A stretch of 64,000 nt of DNA from Stenotrophomonas rhizophila (GTDB lineage Bacteria; Pseudomonadota; Gammaproteobacteria; Xanthomonadales; Xanthomonadaceae), in assembly GCF_001704155.1 (NCBI RefSeq), contig NZ_CP016294.1, positions 3,655,501 to 3,719,500 of the forward strand, written 5' to 3'. This document shows positions 43,591 through 52,794 of this stretch, piece after piece. Every line of letters starts with the position of its first letter. Positions within the stretch are counted from its first letter, which is position 1. The notes under the pieces were generated by a model. It was not told the DNA's origin and did no database searches. It was given only the letters and a program-made list of their open reading frames with translations. The translations under genes were made by a program, and so were the position numbers.

Positions 43591-44438
43591 GCGTTCCACT
43601 CCCCTTCGAAGACGAATGCGGCCGGTCCGGACATCACCACCTGGGCGTCGTCGGCCGGCCAACGCAGGCGCAGGTCGCCCCCCGGCAGCGACACCGTGGC
43701 GTCACGCTGCAGGCGGCCGCGCTGCATCATCACCACGGCGGCGGCGCAGGCGCCACTGCCGCAGGCCAGCGTTTCGCCGACGCCGCGTTCGAACACGCGC
43801 AGGCGCGCATGCTGCGGATCGATCACCTGCACGAAGCCGACATTGACCGACTGCGGGAAGGTCGCGTGCTGCTGCAGCAGGGGGCCCAGCCGTTCGACCG
43901 GTGCGGCGTCGACCAGGCCGACTTCGATCACGGCATGCGGGTTGCCCATGGAGACCGCGCCAAAGCGCACGGTATCGCCCTGCAGCGGCAGCAGGTATTC
44001 CTCGCGCGCACGGGCAAAGCCCAGCAACGGCACCTGGTCCGGTTCGAAGCGCGGCACGCCCATGGCCACCGCGTAGTGATCGGCGCCGATACGTTCAATG
44101 GCGTGGGTGGCCAGCGGGCTGTCGATGTTGAAACGTTCGCCCTGCGCCGCACCATCACGGACCAGCCAGGCCGCGACGCAGCGCGCGCCGTTGCCGCACT
44201 GTTCGGACTGCGAGCCGTCCGAATTCCAGATGCGGTAGGCCGCAACCGAGCCGTCCGCGCGCGGCGATTCGATGGTCAGGATCTGGTCGCAACCGACGCC
44301 GGTGTGGCGGTTGGCCAGCTGGGCCGCCAATGCCGGGGTGGGTGCCGGGGTACCGTCGCGCAGGTCGAGCACGACGAAGTCGTTACCCGCGCCGTGCATC
44401 TTGCTGAAGCGCAGCGCGGTGGAGGCGGCCTTACTCAT
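43587..44438 (-). CDS. dapF: Diaminopimelate epimerase
   Basis: Starting at [21 protein letters not shown] the enzyme has 283 residues; it overlaps the 3' end of lptM by 8 bp. The two catalytic cysteines are Cys81 in [10 protein letters not shown] and the one in [11 protein letters not shown] near residue 225. It converts LL- to meso-diaminopimelate for peptidoglycan and lysine synthesis. Active-site segments and length are normal. Confidence 0.97.
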   Translation of the reverse strand: MSKAASTALRFSKMHGAGNDFVVLDLRDGTPAPTPALAAQLANRHTGVGCDQILTIESPRADGSVAAYRIWNSDGSQSEQCGNGARCVAAWLVRDGAAQGERFNIDSPLATHAIERIGADHYAVAMGVPRFEPDQVPLLGFARAREEYLLPLQGDTVRFGAVSMGNPHAVIEVGLVDAAPVERLGPLLQQHATFPQSVNVGFVQVIDPQHARLRVFERGVGETLACGSGACAAAVVMMQRGRLQRDATVSLPGGDLRLRWPADDAQVVMSGPAAFVFEGEWNA

Positions 44439-44676
44439 TCCCGTCGTCGGAGTTGAGCTGCGGGTCGACCGGATCGGGCACGACCGGCGGATCGTCGGTG
44501 GCGTTGGTGTCTTCCGGCACCGCCTCGGCATCGGCGGCCGGCTCGACGGCCTGCTCTTCGACCGGCACCGGCTTCTGCGGCATGACCAGCGGGCCCTTGT
44601 TGCCACAGGCCGAAAGGAACAGCAGCGCCAGCGCTGCCAACGGAATCAGGATGCGATTGCGATGGGGGATGCTCAT
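44431..44676 (-). CDS. lptM: LptM (YifL)-type small lipoprotein
   Basis: The 81-residue product has a signal peptide and lipobox LSAC, and the mature N-terminus reads CGNKGPL, the LptM signature. The rest is an acidic, Pro-rich unstructured tail. E. coli LptM assists oxidative maturation of the LPS transport protein LptD at the outer membrane. It is located directly upstream of dapF, as in enterobacteria. Confidence 0.88.
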   Translation of the reverse strand: MSIPHRNRILIPLAALALLFLSACGNKGPLVMPQKPVPVEEQAVEPAADAEAVPEDTNATDDPPVVPDPVDPQLNSDDGNE

Positions 44677-44771
44677 GGCCCGAGTATAGCGGCGCGCGAA
44701 AGGACAGGTGTGCCGATTCAATGAACGCCCAGATGGGACCGGTGCGCCCGGACCGGTGACTGCCGCCGCGG

Positions 44772-44793
44772 GTAGCGCCGGCCGTTGGCCGGC
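44772..44793 (+). repeat. SMAG repeat
   Basis: GTAG followed by CGCCGGCCGTTGGCCGGC, located in the gap between the divergent-free ends of lptM and the DUF454 gene and just past the DUF454 stop at 44804. Confidence 0.85.
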
Positions 44794-44803
44794 CCAGGCA
44801 GTG

Positions 44804-45220
44804 CTAGGGCGGCAACGGCCGGGTCCACAGCCACGCCGCCACCACCGTCATGCAGCCGATCGACAGCCACTTCACCCAGGCGATCGGCACGCACCACAGC
44901 ATGATGCCGGCGCACACCGCCATGGTCAGGGTGGCCATCCACTTGCCCTTGCGGCTGACCGCGCCATGGGCCTGCCAGTTGCCGATGGCCGGGCCGAACC
45001 GTGGGTGCTGCAGCAGCCAGGTGTGCAGGCGCTCGGAACCGCGTGAGGCGGCCCAGGCCGAAATCAGGATGAACACCGTGGTCGGCAGGCCGGGCACGAA
45101 GATGCCGACGATGCCGGTGCCCAGGCTGGCATAGGCAAGCAACCACCAGGCCCAGCGGAAGCGTACCGATGGCCGCGCAGGCGCGGCATCGGGGTGCTCG
45201 GGGCGTTCGGGCAGGGTCAT
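44804..45220 (-). CDS. DUF454 (YbaN-like) inner-membrane protein
   Basis: The start MTLPERPEHPDAAPARP gives 138 residues. The core LLAYASLGTGIVGIFVPGLPTT and the FILISAWAASRGSERLHTWLL region are DUF454 hallmarks. About three membrane segments are visible (residues 25-45, 48-60 and 95-130). YbaN proteins are uncharacterised; some relatives are heme-iron responsive. It is a single gene, 57 bp from ptrB. Confidence 0.85.
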   Translation of the reverse strand: MTLPERPEHPDAAPARPSVRFRWAWWLLAYASLGTGIVGIFVPGLPTTVFILISAWAASRGSERLHTWLLQHPRFGPAIGNWQAHGAVSRKGKWMATLTMAVCAGIMLWCVPIAWVKWLSIGCMTVVAAWLWTRPLPP

Positions 45221-45277
45221 GCCGTCAGGATAGCGAGGCCCGGCGCCGACCGCGATGGTCGGCGCCGGCACGCAGCG

Positions 45278-47395
45278 TTACGGCGCCGTATCCACGCCCA
45301 GCTGGTCGAGCACGAACGCATACGACTCGGCCAGCTCCAGGTAACGCTGGAAGCGGCCGGACTTGCCGCCGTGGCCGGCTTCCATGTTCGTGCGGAACAC
45401 GATCGGCGCGGTGCCGGTGTTGTCGTCGCGCAGGCGCGCCACCCACTTGGCCGGCTCCCAGTACTGCACCTGCGAATCCCACAACCCGGTGCCGACGAAC
45501 AGCGACGGGTAGGCCTGGCGCTGCACGTTGTCATACGGGGAGTAACCCAGCATGTAGTCGTAGTACTCGCGGTTTTCCGGGTTGCCCCACTCGTCGTATT
45601 CGTTGGTGGTGAGCGGGATGCTGGCATCCAGCATGGTGGTCACCACGTCCACGAACGGCACCTGTGCCACCATCACCCGGTAATCCTGCGGGGCCTGGTT
45701 GGCTACCGCACCCATCAGCAGGCCGCCGGCGCTGCCACCGGACGCGGCCACCCGGTCCTTGGCGGCATAGCCCTGCCGGACCAGTTCGCGGGTGACATCG
45801 ACGAAGTCGTTGAAGGTGTTCTGCTTCTTCAACAGCTTGCCGTCCTCGTACCAGGCACGGCCCATTTCCTCGCCGCCGCGGATGTGCGCGATCGCATACA
45901 CCACGCCGCGATCGAGCAGGCTGACCACGGTCTGGTTGAAGCCCGGGTCCATCGACATGCCATAGCTGCCGTAGGCGTACTGATACAGCGCGCCCGTGCC
46001 GTCCTTCCTGAAACCGTTGCGGTAGACCAGCGACACCGGCACCTTGGCGCCGTCACGCGCGGTCACCCACACCCGTTCGGTGGTGTAGTGCGCCGGGTCA
46101 TAGCCGATCACCGGCTGCTGCTTGAGCTGGCGGCGCTCGCCGGTGGTGGTGTTGAGCTCGTAGGTGGTGGTCGGCGTGGTCAGCGAGGTGTAGGCATAGC
46201 GCAGCCACGGCGTATCCGCTTCGGGATTGGCGGCCAGGCCCATGGAGTACGCCGGCTCATCGGCCTTGACGTAGTCCTGGCGCCCATCGGCGAACAGCAG
46301 GCGCACCCGCTCCAGCGCGTTGGAGCGCTCGGCGATCGCGGTGAAGCCGTCGAACAGTTCGAAGCCCTCCACCAGCACGTTGTCATCGTGCGCCACCCAG
46401 TCGGTCCACTGGCTGCGTGCGGTGGCATCGGTGGGCGCGGTGACGATCTTGAAGTTCTTCGCACCGGCATCGTTGGTGCGGATCACCCAGCGCCCACCGA
46501 AATGGTCGGCGTCGTATTCCACATCGCGCGCACGTGGCGCCAGCACCGTGAACTGCTGCGGGTCGGCGGCGGGTGCGTAGCGGCTTTCCGAGCTGACGGT
46601 GCTGTGCAGGTCGATGGTGATGAAGCGGTCGTCACGGGTGCGGCCCACGCCCATGTAGAAGCTGTCGTCCGCTTCCTCGTACACCAGCACGTCGCTGCGG
46701 GTCGGGGTACCCAACACGTGCTTCTTCACCCGCACGGTGAGCAGGGTTTCCGGGTCGTTTTCCACGTAGAACAGCGTGCGGTTGTCGTCGGCCCAGACCA
46801 CGTTGGCCGAGACATTCTCAATGCGGTCCGGCAGCACCTCACCGGTGCGCAGGTCCTTGAAACGGATCACATACTGGCGGCGGCCGACGTCGTCCTCGGC
46901 CCAGGCCAGCAGGTGGTTGTCCTGGCTTACGTCGGCATCGCCCACGTCGAAGTAGCCCTTGCCCTCGGCCATCACGTTGAGGTCGAGCAGGATTTCTTCC
47001 GGCGCGTCCATGCTGCCCTTGCGGCGCGCCTGGATCGGGTAGTCCTTGCCGGTTTCGTAGCGGCTGTAATACCAGTAGCCGCGCTCGCGCGCCGGCACGC
47101 TGGCATCGTCCTGCTTGATGCGGCCGACGATCTCCTTGTACAGGGTGTCCTGCAGCGGCTTGAGCGGGGCCATCACCTGGTCGGTGTAGGCGTTCTCCGC
47201 ATTCAGATAGGCCAGCATGGCCGGCGCTTCGCGCTTGTCGTCCCGCAGCCAGTAGTAATCGTCATTGCGGGTCGCACCGAACGGAGTGGTGACCGCGTGC
47301 GGATGCTTCTCGGCGTCGGGTGGGGTCAGCGCGGGGGCGGCATGCACGGAAGCGGTCATCAGGGTGGCAACCAGAAAAGGAATGGGGGATTTCAC
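45278..47395 (-). CDS. ptrB: Oligopeptidase B (S9A), exported form
   Basis: A GTG start at 47395 preceded by AAGGAG (9 bp away) gives 705 residues beginning (V)KSPIPFLVATLMTASVHAAP, a signal peptide; the frame upstream was rejected. The beta-propeller domain precedes the alpha/beta-hydrolase domain. Nucleophile Ser is in GGSAGG, the Asp in WDSQVQYWEP and His in EAGHGGKSGR. The GEEMGRAWYEDGK motif is typical of oligopeptidase B, which cuts after Arg or Lys in short peptides. Export to the periplasm differs from the cytosolic E. coli enzyme. Confidence 0.92.
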   Translation of the reverse strand: MKSPIPFLVATLMTASVHAAPALTPPDAEKHPHAVTTPFGATRNDDYYWLRDDKREAPAMLAYLNAENAYTDQVMAPLKPLQDTLYKEIVGRIKQDDASVPARERGYWYYSRYETGKDYPIQARRKGSMDAPEEILLDLNVMAEGKGYFDVGDADVSQDNHLLAWAEDDVGRRQYVIRFKDLRTGEVLPDRIENVSANVVWADDNRTLFYVENDPETLLTVRVKKHVLGTPTRSDVLVYEEADDSFYMGVGRTRDDRFITIDLHSTVSSESRYAPAADPQQFTVLAPRARDVEYDADHFGGRWVIRTNDAGAKNFKIVTAPTDATARSQWTDWVAHDDNVLVEGFELFDGFTAIAERSNALERVRLLFADGRQDYVKADEPAYSMGLAANPEADTPWLRYAYTSLTTPTTTYELNTTTGERRQLKQQPVIGYDPAHYTTERVWVTARDGAKVPVSLVYRNGFRKDGTGALYQYAYGSYGMSMDPGFNQTVVSLLDRGVVYAIAHIRGGEEMGRAWYEDGKLLKKQNTFNDFVDVTRELVRQGYAAKDRVAASGGSAGGLLMGAVANQAPQDYRVMVAQVPFVDVVTTMLDASIPLTTNEYDEWGNPENREYYDYMLGYSPYDNVQRQAYPSLFVGTGLWDSQVQYWEPAKWVARLRDDNTGTAPIVFRTNMEAGHGGKSGRFQRYLELAESYAFVLDQLGVDTAP

Positions 47396-47492
47396 GAGAT
47401 AGGGCTCCTTGCCAGTGAATGCAATGGTGGCCAGTCTGGCGGCGCGGCGGCACCCACGGCAAGCGCGCAGGCCCTCGCCTATCATGGGGTGC

Positions 47493-48680
47493 ATGAGCAC
47501 CCGCATCCCCACGGCCGGCTACAGCCGCCGCAGCCAGGAAATCGAACCCTTCCACGTGATGTCCCTGCTGGCCCGCGCGCAGGCGTTGGAACAGGCCGGC
47601 CATGATGTGATCCACCTGGAGATCGGCGAGCCGGACTTCACCACGGCCGCGCCCATCGTGCAGGCCGGCCAGGCCGCGCTGGCCGCCGGGCATACCCGCT
47701 ACACCGCCGCGCGCGGGCTGCCGGCCCTGCGTGCGGCCATCGCCGGGTTCTACGGCACCCGCTACAACCTGGACCTGGACCCGGAGCGGATCCTGGTCAC
47801 CCCGGGCGGCTCGGGCGCGCTGTTGCTGGCCAGCAGCCTGCTGGTCGATCCCGACCGCCATTGGCTGCTGGCCGACCCGGGCTACCCGTGCAACCGCCAT
47901 TTCCTGCGGCTGGTGGAAGGCGCGGCGCAACTGGTGCCGGTGGGGCCGCACACCGCCTACCAGTTGACCCCATCCCTGGTGGACACCCATTGGAATGCCG
48001 CCAGCGTCGGTGCGCTGGTGGCGTCACCGGCCAACCCGACCGGTACGGTGTTGTCGGCGGCGCAGCTGGCTGCGCTGTCGCAGTCGTTGAAGGCGCGTGG
48101 CGGCCACCTGGTGGTGGATGAGATCTACCACGGCCTCACCTACGGCATGGATGCGCCCAGCGTGCTGCAGGTCGACGACGAGGCGTTCGTGCTCAACAGC
48201 TTCTCCAAGTACTTCGGCATGACCGGCTGGCGGCTGGGCTGGCTGGTGGCACCGCCGCAGGCCGTGGCGGACCTGGAGAAGCTGGCCCAGAACCTGTACA
48301 TCAGCGCCTCCAGCATTGCCCAGCATGCCGCGCTGGCCTGCTTCGAGCCGGACACCATCGCCCTCTTCGAGCAGCGCCGCCACGCCTTCCAGGCACGCCG
48401 CGACTACCTGCTGCCCGCCCTGCGGGCGTTGGGCTTCCGCATCGAGGTCGAACCGGAAGGCGCGTTCTATCTCTATTGCGACGTCAGCGGGTTCACCGAT
48501 GACGCGCAGGCCTTCTGCGCGCACTTCCTGGAAACCGAGCACGTGGCATTCACCCCGGGCCTGGATTTCGGGCATTACCGCGCCAACCAGCACGTGCGGC
48601 TGGCGTATACGCAGGAAATTCCGCGATTGGAAGAAGCCGTGGCAAGGATCACGCGCGGCCTGCAAACCTGGAAGGGCTGA
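47493..48680 (+). CDS. PLP-dependent aminotransferase, class I/II
   Basis: The ATG at 47493 gives 395 residues. The fold-type I pattern is complete: EIGEPDF near the N-terminus, PANPTGTV, VVDEIYHGLTYG with the pyridine-binding Asp, NSFSKYFGMTGWRLGW with the Schiff-base Lys, and a C-terminal Arg in QHVRLAY that would bind the substrate carboxylate. It resembles aspartate/alanine-type aminotransferases; the substrate is undetermined. It is divergent from ptrB (97-bp gap) and convergent with the next S9 peptidase. Confidence 0.9.
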   Translation: MSTRIPTAGYSRRSQEIEPFHVMSLLARAQALEQAGHDVIHLEIGEPDFTTAAPIVQAGQAALAAGHTRYTAARGLPALRAAIAGFYGTRYNLDLDPERILVTPGGSGALLLASSLLVDPDRHWLLADPGYPCNRHFLRLVEGAAQLVPVGPHTAYQLTPSLVDTHWNAASVGALVASPANPTGTVLSAAQLAALSQSLKARGGHLVVDEIYHGLTYGMDAPSVLQVDDEAFVLNSFSKYFGMTGWRLGWLVAPPQAVADLEKLAQNLYISASSIAQHAALACFEPDTIALFEQRRHAFQARRDYLLPALRALGFRIEVEPEGAFYLYCDVSGFTDDAQAFCAHFLETEHVAFTPGLDFGHYRANQHVRLAYTQEIPRLEEAVARITRGLQTWKG

Positions 48681-48710
48681 AAAAAAACGCCGCGCATCAC
48701 GCGCGGCGTT
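48680..48710. terminator. Shared intrinsic terminator
   Basis: AACGCCGCGC and GCGCGGCGTT form a perfect 10-bp stem around ATCAC. Eight A precede it, so the reverse strand gets a T-run and ends the S9 peptidase transcript. It directly follows the aminotransferase stop. Confidence 0.88.
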
Positions 48711-48789
48711 CAAAAGGGGTGGAGCCAACCAGACGCCCCACCACCCGGAGGAGAAGCTTGCCCGCGCCGCGGCGGGCAAGCATCGACGG

Positions 48790-48810
48790 GTAGCCCCGGC
48801 CGTTGGCCGG
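48790..48810 (+). repeat. SMAG repeat
   Basis: GTAG followed by CCCCGGCCGTTGGCCGG, 8 bp past the stop of the S9 peptidase gene on the opposite strand. Confidence 0.8.
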
Positions 48811-48817
48811 AAACCGG

Positions 48818-50911
48818 TTATTTCAACCGTTCCCACAGGAAGCTGTAGGCCAGCGCCGACATGTGCGCGGCCTGCGCATTGTTCGCCGCGCCGCCGTGGC
48901 CGCCTTCGATGTTCTCGTAGTAGGTCACGTCCTTGCCCGCTTCGATCATCTTCGCCGCCATCTTGCGGGCATGGCCCGGGTGGACGCGGTCGTCACGGGT
49001 CGAGGTGGTAAACAGCACCGGAGGATACGTCTTCTTCGGATCGAACAGGTGGTACGGCGAGAAGGTTTGAATGTACGCCCAGTCGGCGGTGTCGGGGTTG
49101 CCGTATTCGGCCATCCACGAGGCGCCGGCCAGCAGGTGGCTGTAGCGCTTCATGTCCAGCAGCGGCACCTGCACCACCACCGCCCCGAACAGCTCCGGGT
49201 ACTGGGTGAGCATGTTGCCGGTGAGCAGGCCACCGTTGCTGCCGCCCTGCACGCCCAGGTGCCGGGGCGAGGTGATCTTCCGGCTCACCAGGTCGCGGGC
49301 GACCGCAGCCATGTCCTCATACGCCTTGTGCCGGTTCTGCTTCAGCGCCGCCTGGTGCCAGCGCGGGCCGTACTCGCCACCGCCACGGATGTTGGCCACC
49401 ACGTACACGCCGCCCTTTTCCAGCCAGGCGCGGCCCATGCCGCCGGAGTACGACGGGGTCAGCGAGATCTCGAAGCCGCCGTAACCGTACAGCAGGGTCG
49501 GGTTGGACCCGTCCAGCTTCATGTCCTTGGCATGCACCACGAAGTACGGCACGCGGGTGCCGTCCTTGCTGGTGGCGAAGTGCTGCTCGATGACCTTGCC
49601 TTCGGCATCGAAGAACGCCGGCATGGTCTTGAGCACTTCCGGCTGCTTGCCGATCTCTGCCAGCGCCAGGGTGGTCGGGGTCAGGTAGTCGGTGACGGTC
49701 ATCCACACCGCATCGCTTTCGTCGGCATCCACCGCGCCTACCGCCACGGTGCCGAACGAGGGCGCGCCGGTGAAGTCGCTCTTCTTCCAACCCTCGGCCG
49801 ACGGCGTCAGCACCTGCAGGCGGCTCTTGACGTCATCCAGCACGTTGAGCACCAGGTGGTTCTTCGTCCAGCTCGAGCCGGCCAGCGAGGTGGTCGCGGT
49901 GGGGGCGAACAGCACCTCGAAGTCGCGCTTGCCGGCAATGAAGTCGTCCAGCCTGGTGATCAGCAGCGAACCGGCCGCATAGGTCTTGCCACCCACCGTC
50001 CACGGATCGCGCAGCTCCAAGGTGAGCCACTGCTTGCGCAGGCCTTTTTCGGCCGAGTTCGGCGCATCGATCCTGGTCAGCGTGCCATCGTCGGCGCGCA
50101 GGTAGATCTCGTTGTTGTAGAAGGCCAGCGTGCGGCTGACCAGGTTGCGCTCATAGCCGGGCGTGTCGTCGTGCATCGCCGCGATGTACATGTCATCGGA
50201 CTTGCCTTCGTAGACCACGCTGGCCGCCGACAGCGGCGTGCCGCGCTTCCATAGCTTGGCCACCCGCGGATAGCCGGAGGTGGTCATGCTGTCCTTGCCG
50301 AAATCGGTGTAGACGAACACGGTGTCGCGGTCGATCCAGCCCAGCCCGCCCTTGGATTCGGGACGGAAGAAGCCGTCCTTGATCCAACGCTTGTTGGCCA
50401 GGTCGAATTCGCGGGTCACGTCGGCATCGGCGCCACCGCGCGACAGCGCGACGAGGCAGCGGGTGTACTCCGGGCGCAGGCATTCGGCACCGTGCCACAC
50501 CCAGTTCTCGCCTTCGGCCTTGTTCAGCGCGTCCAGGTCGAGCACGGTCTCCCACTTCGGGGCCGGCTTGCGGTACTCATCCAGCGTGGTGCGCCGCCAC
50601 AGGCCGCGCTCGTGCTGCTTGTCCTTCCAGAAGTTGTAGTAGTACTCGCCGATCTTCTGCACGCCGGGAATCTTGGCATCCGAATCGAGCACCTCGCGGA
50701 TGCTGGCTTCCATCTGCTTGAAGGCCGGGGTCTGGGCCAGGCGGCCTTCGGACTTGGCGTTCTGCTGCTTGACCCAGTCCAAGGACTTGTCGCCGGTGAC
50801 ATCTTCCAGCCAGGCGTAGGGATCGGCAGGGGTCTCAGCGGCCATCGCGGTTCCAGCGGCACCAGCAGAGAACAGGCCTGCCATCAGGCAGGCAGAGGCG
50901 AGTCGTGACAT
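48818..50911 (-). CDS. Prolyl oligopeptidase family serine peptidase, exported
   Basis: The 697-residue protein has a signal peptide (about 1-25, TAMAAE) followed by the N-terminal strand DPYAWLEDV, a propeller domain and the hydrolase domain. The nucleophile Ser is in GVQGGSNGGLL, the Asp in TRDDRVHPGHARK and the His in EGGHGGAANN. IRGGGEYGPRWHQAALKQNR is typical of the prolyl endopeptidase branch rather than oligopeptidase B. Substrates are likely short Pro-containing peptides in the periplasm. Confidence 0.92.
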   Translation of the reverse strand: MSRLASACLMAGLFSAGAAGTAMAAETPADPYAWLEDVTGDKSLDWVKQQNAKSEGRLAQTPAFKQMEASIREVLDSDAKIPGVQKIGEYYYNFWKDKQHERGLWRRTTLDEYRKPAPKWETVLDLDALNKAEGENWVWHGAECLRPEYTRCLVALSRGGADADVTREFDLANKRWIKDGFFRPESKGGLGWIDRDTVFVYTDFGKDSMTTSGYPRVAKLWKRGTPLSAASVVYEGKSDDMYIAAMHDDTPGYERNLVSRTLAFYNNEIYLRADDGTLTRIDAPNSAEKGLRKQWLTLELRDPWTVGGKTYAAGSLLITRLDDFIAGKRDFEVLFAPTATTSLAGSSWTKNHLVLNVLDDVKSRLQVLTPSAEGWKKSDFTGAPSFGTVAVGAVDADESDAVWMTVTDYLTPTTLALAEIGKQPEVLKTMPAFFDAEGKVIEQHFATSKDGTRVPYFVVHAKDMKLDGSNPTLLYGYGGFEISLTPSYSGGMGRAWLEKGGVYVVANIRGGGEYGPRWHQAALKQNRHKAYEDMAAVARDLVSRKITSPRHLGVQGGSNGGLLTGNMLTQYPELFGAVVVQVPLLDMKRYSHLLAGASWMAEYGNPDTADWAYIQTFSPYHLFDPKKTYPPVLFTTSTRDDRVHPGHARKMAAKMIEAGKDVTYYENIEGGHGGAANNAQAAHMSALAYSFLWERLK

Positions 50912-50945
50912 TGCGGCTCCAGGTGGTCATATCCCCCGGACGCTA

Positions 50946-51302
50946 TCACACGGCCTGCCCCGCTCCCCCCTGTCGAAGGTCAGGGCGAAGGCGGGGAGCC
51001 GCGCGGCTGACCCGGCGGCGCGCCTGCGGGCCGCGCCGACGGCGGGCCTGCCAGGCCAACAGCGACGTCGGCAGGCGGAAGCGGTACAGGCTCCACCACG
51101 CCAGGCACGGCATGCCGACCAGCCACATCGGCAACCACCCCACCCATTCACTGCTGCCACGCGCGGCCGGCCACACCAGCACCACGGCCAGACCGGCCAA
51201 GGCCACCTGGCGAACGCCCCGCAGGATGCGGGGATCGGGGGCCTGCGGGGCGCGGGTGCCAGGCTGCGGGGTGCGGGAACGGCGCGAAGACGACAGGGTC
51301 AT
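50946..51302 (-). CDS. Small membrane protein of unknown function
   Basis: The 118-residue product has an Arg/Pro-rich N-terminus, two hydrophobic segments (about 34-48 and 54-72, WLPMWLVGMPCLAWWSLY) and a strongly Arg-rich C-terminal third. I do not recognise a family. It has normal local codon use, with G/C at third positions. It follows the S9 peptidase start region and is divergent from the lipocalin gene. Confidence 0.6.
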   Translation of the reverse strand: MTLSSSRRSRTPQPGTRAPQAPDPRILRGVRQVALAGLAVVLVWPAARGSSEWVGWLPMWLVGMPCLAWWSLYRFRLPTSLLAWQARRRRGPQARRRVSRAAPRLRPDLRQGGAGQAV

Positions 51303-51466
51303 GACAGGGCTCCATGCGAAAGTGATGCGTCACCTTGCCGTGCTGCCATCTCACAGGCTGCGACCTTCGCATTCCCGCCATTGACGTTCTCTTCCGTCCC
51401 ACCCACCATGCCTGCAGCCACGCTGACCGACCCATGGCCTGTGCCACCACTGGAGCTTTTCGCCGC

Positions 51467-52069
51467 ATGTCTTCGAACCGCCCGCTTCGCGTTGTCCTGC
51501 TGCTGTCGACGCTTTCGCTGCTGTCCGCCTGTGCGTTCGGCGACAGCAAGCCGACCCCGGTGCCGACGGTCAGCACCCCGGCCAGCGCGCCGATCGACCT
51601 GCAGAAGTTCATGGGTACCTGGTACGTCATCGGCCGCGTGCCGAACCCGGTCGAGCGCGGCCACGTGGCCAGCGTCAACCAGTACACGCTGCGCGGCGAC
51701 CAGAAGGTGGCCATCACGTATCGCTTCCGCGATGGCTTCTCGCAGCCGCAGCAGGAACTGACCGTGCGCGCCTCCGTGGACGAGGAAAGCGGCAACCACA
51801 ACTGGCGCACCTGGTTCTACAAGGTGGTGCCGACCCATACCCGCGTACTGGAAGTGGCGCCGGATTATTCGTGGGCGATGCTGGGGTACCCGGGCCGCGA
51901 GATGGCCTGGATCTTCGCGCGCAAGCCGGACATGGACAAGGACCTGTACAAGGAACTGGCCACGCGCCTGCGCGACCAGTACGGGGTCAACACCGACAAG
52001 CTCAAGCGCGTGCCGCAACACCCCGAGCAGGTGGACCGCCTGGGCTACGAGGTTCCGAACGTAAGGTGA
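51467..52069 (+). CDS. blc: Outer-membrane lipocalin (Blc-like lipoprotein)
   Basis: The ATG at 51467 gives 200 residues with TGGAG about 11 bp upstream; an earlier in-frame start lacks a signal-like start. The lipobox LLSAC places the lipidated Cys near 22. Lipocalin motif 1 is KFMGTWYVIGR and motif 3 is the AWIFARKPDM strand end. Bacterial Blc proteins store or move lysophospholipids and fatty acids in the outer membrane. The gene is convergent with higA, only 1 bp apart. Confidence 0.92.
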   Translation: MSSNRPLRVVLLLSTLSLLSACAFGDSKPTPVPTVSTPASAPIDLQKFMGTWYVIGRVPNPVERGHVASVNQYTLRGDQKVAITYRFRDGFSQPQQELTVRASVDEESGNHNWRTWFYKVVPTHTRVLEVAPDYSWAMLGYPGREMAWIFARKPDMDKDLYKELATRLRDQYGVNTDKLKRVPQHPEQVDRLGYEVPNVR

Positions 52070-52372
52070 TCAGGCCGCAACGCGCGGCATGACCCTGCGT
52101 TCGATGTCCTGCCACGTAGACAGGGTCTTGAGGTCGTATTCGGCCTGCAGTGCGAGCCACGAGGCGGCGTCACCGCCGAAATGGCGCGCCAGCCGGGCCG
52201 CCGTATCCGCGGTGACGCCCCTGGTTTCATGCACGATGGCATGCAGCCGGGTGGCCGGCACGTCCAGGGCACGCGCGAGCGCATTGATGCTCAGCTCGAG
52301 CGGCGCCATGAATTCCTCCCGCAGGATTTCGCCCGGGTGGATGGCCCTCAGTTTGTTGGCGGCACGGCTCAT
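52070..52372 (-). CDS. higA: HigA-family antitoxin
   Basis: The start MSRAANKLRAIHPGEILREEF (GAGGA 8 bp upstream) gives 100 residues; an earlier ATG at 52381 sits directly on that ribosome site and is less likely. The HTH of the XRE type covers about 20-70 (LELSINALARALDVPATRLHAIV), including the typical HPGEILREEF start and AARLARHFGGDAASWLALQ. It neutralises HigB and represses its own operon. It follows higB with a gap of about 11 bp. Confidence 0.93.
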   Translation of the reverse strand: MSRAANKLRAIHPGEILREEFMAPLELSINALARALDVPATRLHAIVHETRGVTADTAARLARHFGGDAASWLALQAEYDLKTLSTWQDIERRVMPRVAA

Positions 52373-52383
52373 GGTCGGCATCC

Positions 52384-52662
52384 TCAGTGGTAATCAACGA
52401 TTTCGACATGGCACGGACCTGCATCCGTCCAGGTGAAACACACGCGCCATTGGACATTGATGCGGATGCTGAACTGCCCTCGTCGTTCGCCCGCCAGCGC
52501 TTCAAGACGGTTGCCGGGCGGACTGCGCAGGAACTGCAGGGTCTGCGCCGCGTCCAGCATCTGCAGCTTGCGCTCGGCAACCGCCTGGATGCTGCGGAAC
52601 CGCCGTGGGCATCGGCCTTCGAACAGGGCAAGCGTGTGGCGGCAGCGGAAGGACTGGATCAT
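52384..52662 (-). CDS. higB: HigB-family toxin (RelE superfamily mRNA interferase)
   Basis: From MIQSFRCRHTLALFEG the product has 92 residues. It has the HigB pattern AERKLQMLDAAQTLQFLRSPPGNRLEAL and the C-terminal SIRINVQWRVCFTW...VEIVDYH, where Arg, Trp and the final His-containing strand belong to the RNase site. HigB cleaves mRNA on translating ribosomes. The order toxin then antitoxin is normal for higBA. The 11-bp dyad upstream is a candidate operator. Confidence 0.92.
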   Translation of the reverse strand: MIQSFRCRHTLALFEGRCPRRFRSIQAVAERKLQMLDAAQTLQFLRSPPGNRLEALAGERRGQFSIRINVQWRVCFTWTDAGPCHVEIVDYH

Positions 52663-52670
52663 TCCGCGAA

Positions 52671-52681
52671 GCGTAATACGC
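52671..52681. promoter_or_regulatory. Candidate HigA operator upstream of higB
   Basis: GCGTAATACGC is a perfect odd palindrome 9 bp ahead of the higB start. On the reverse strand a TATATT hexamer lies about 10 bp upstream of it, so a repressor bound here would cover the start of transcription. Confidence 0.45.
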
Positions 52682-52794
52682 TGAACGGAATATAGCACAG
52701 ACGCGGATCACGCAATGCCGACGCGGTCGAACGTCGGATCAATCCGATCGCCGGTTCGTATCGCCAGGCTCAATGATTGCGCCAGGTACGCCCC

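Noticed and set aside
45194-47605. An 803-residue forward frame opposite ptrB
   Set aside because: Antisense of a strongly supported oligopeptidase B gene; composition and lack of motifs mark it as a shadow.
52373-52381. Upstream ATG for higA (MPT extension)
   Set aside because: The ATG at 52381 directly abuts the GAGGA ribosome site, which is correctly spaced only for the ATG at 52372.
52690-52794. Remnant of metQ between metI and higB
   Set aside because: The 100-bp gap shows no fragment resembling a substrate-binding lipoprotein in any frame.
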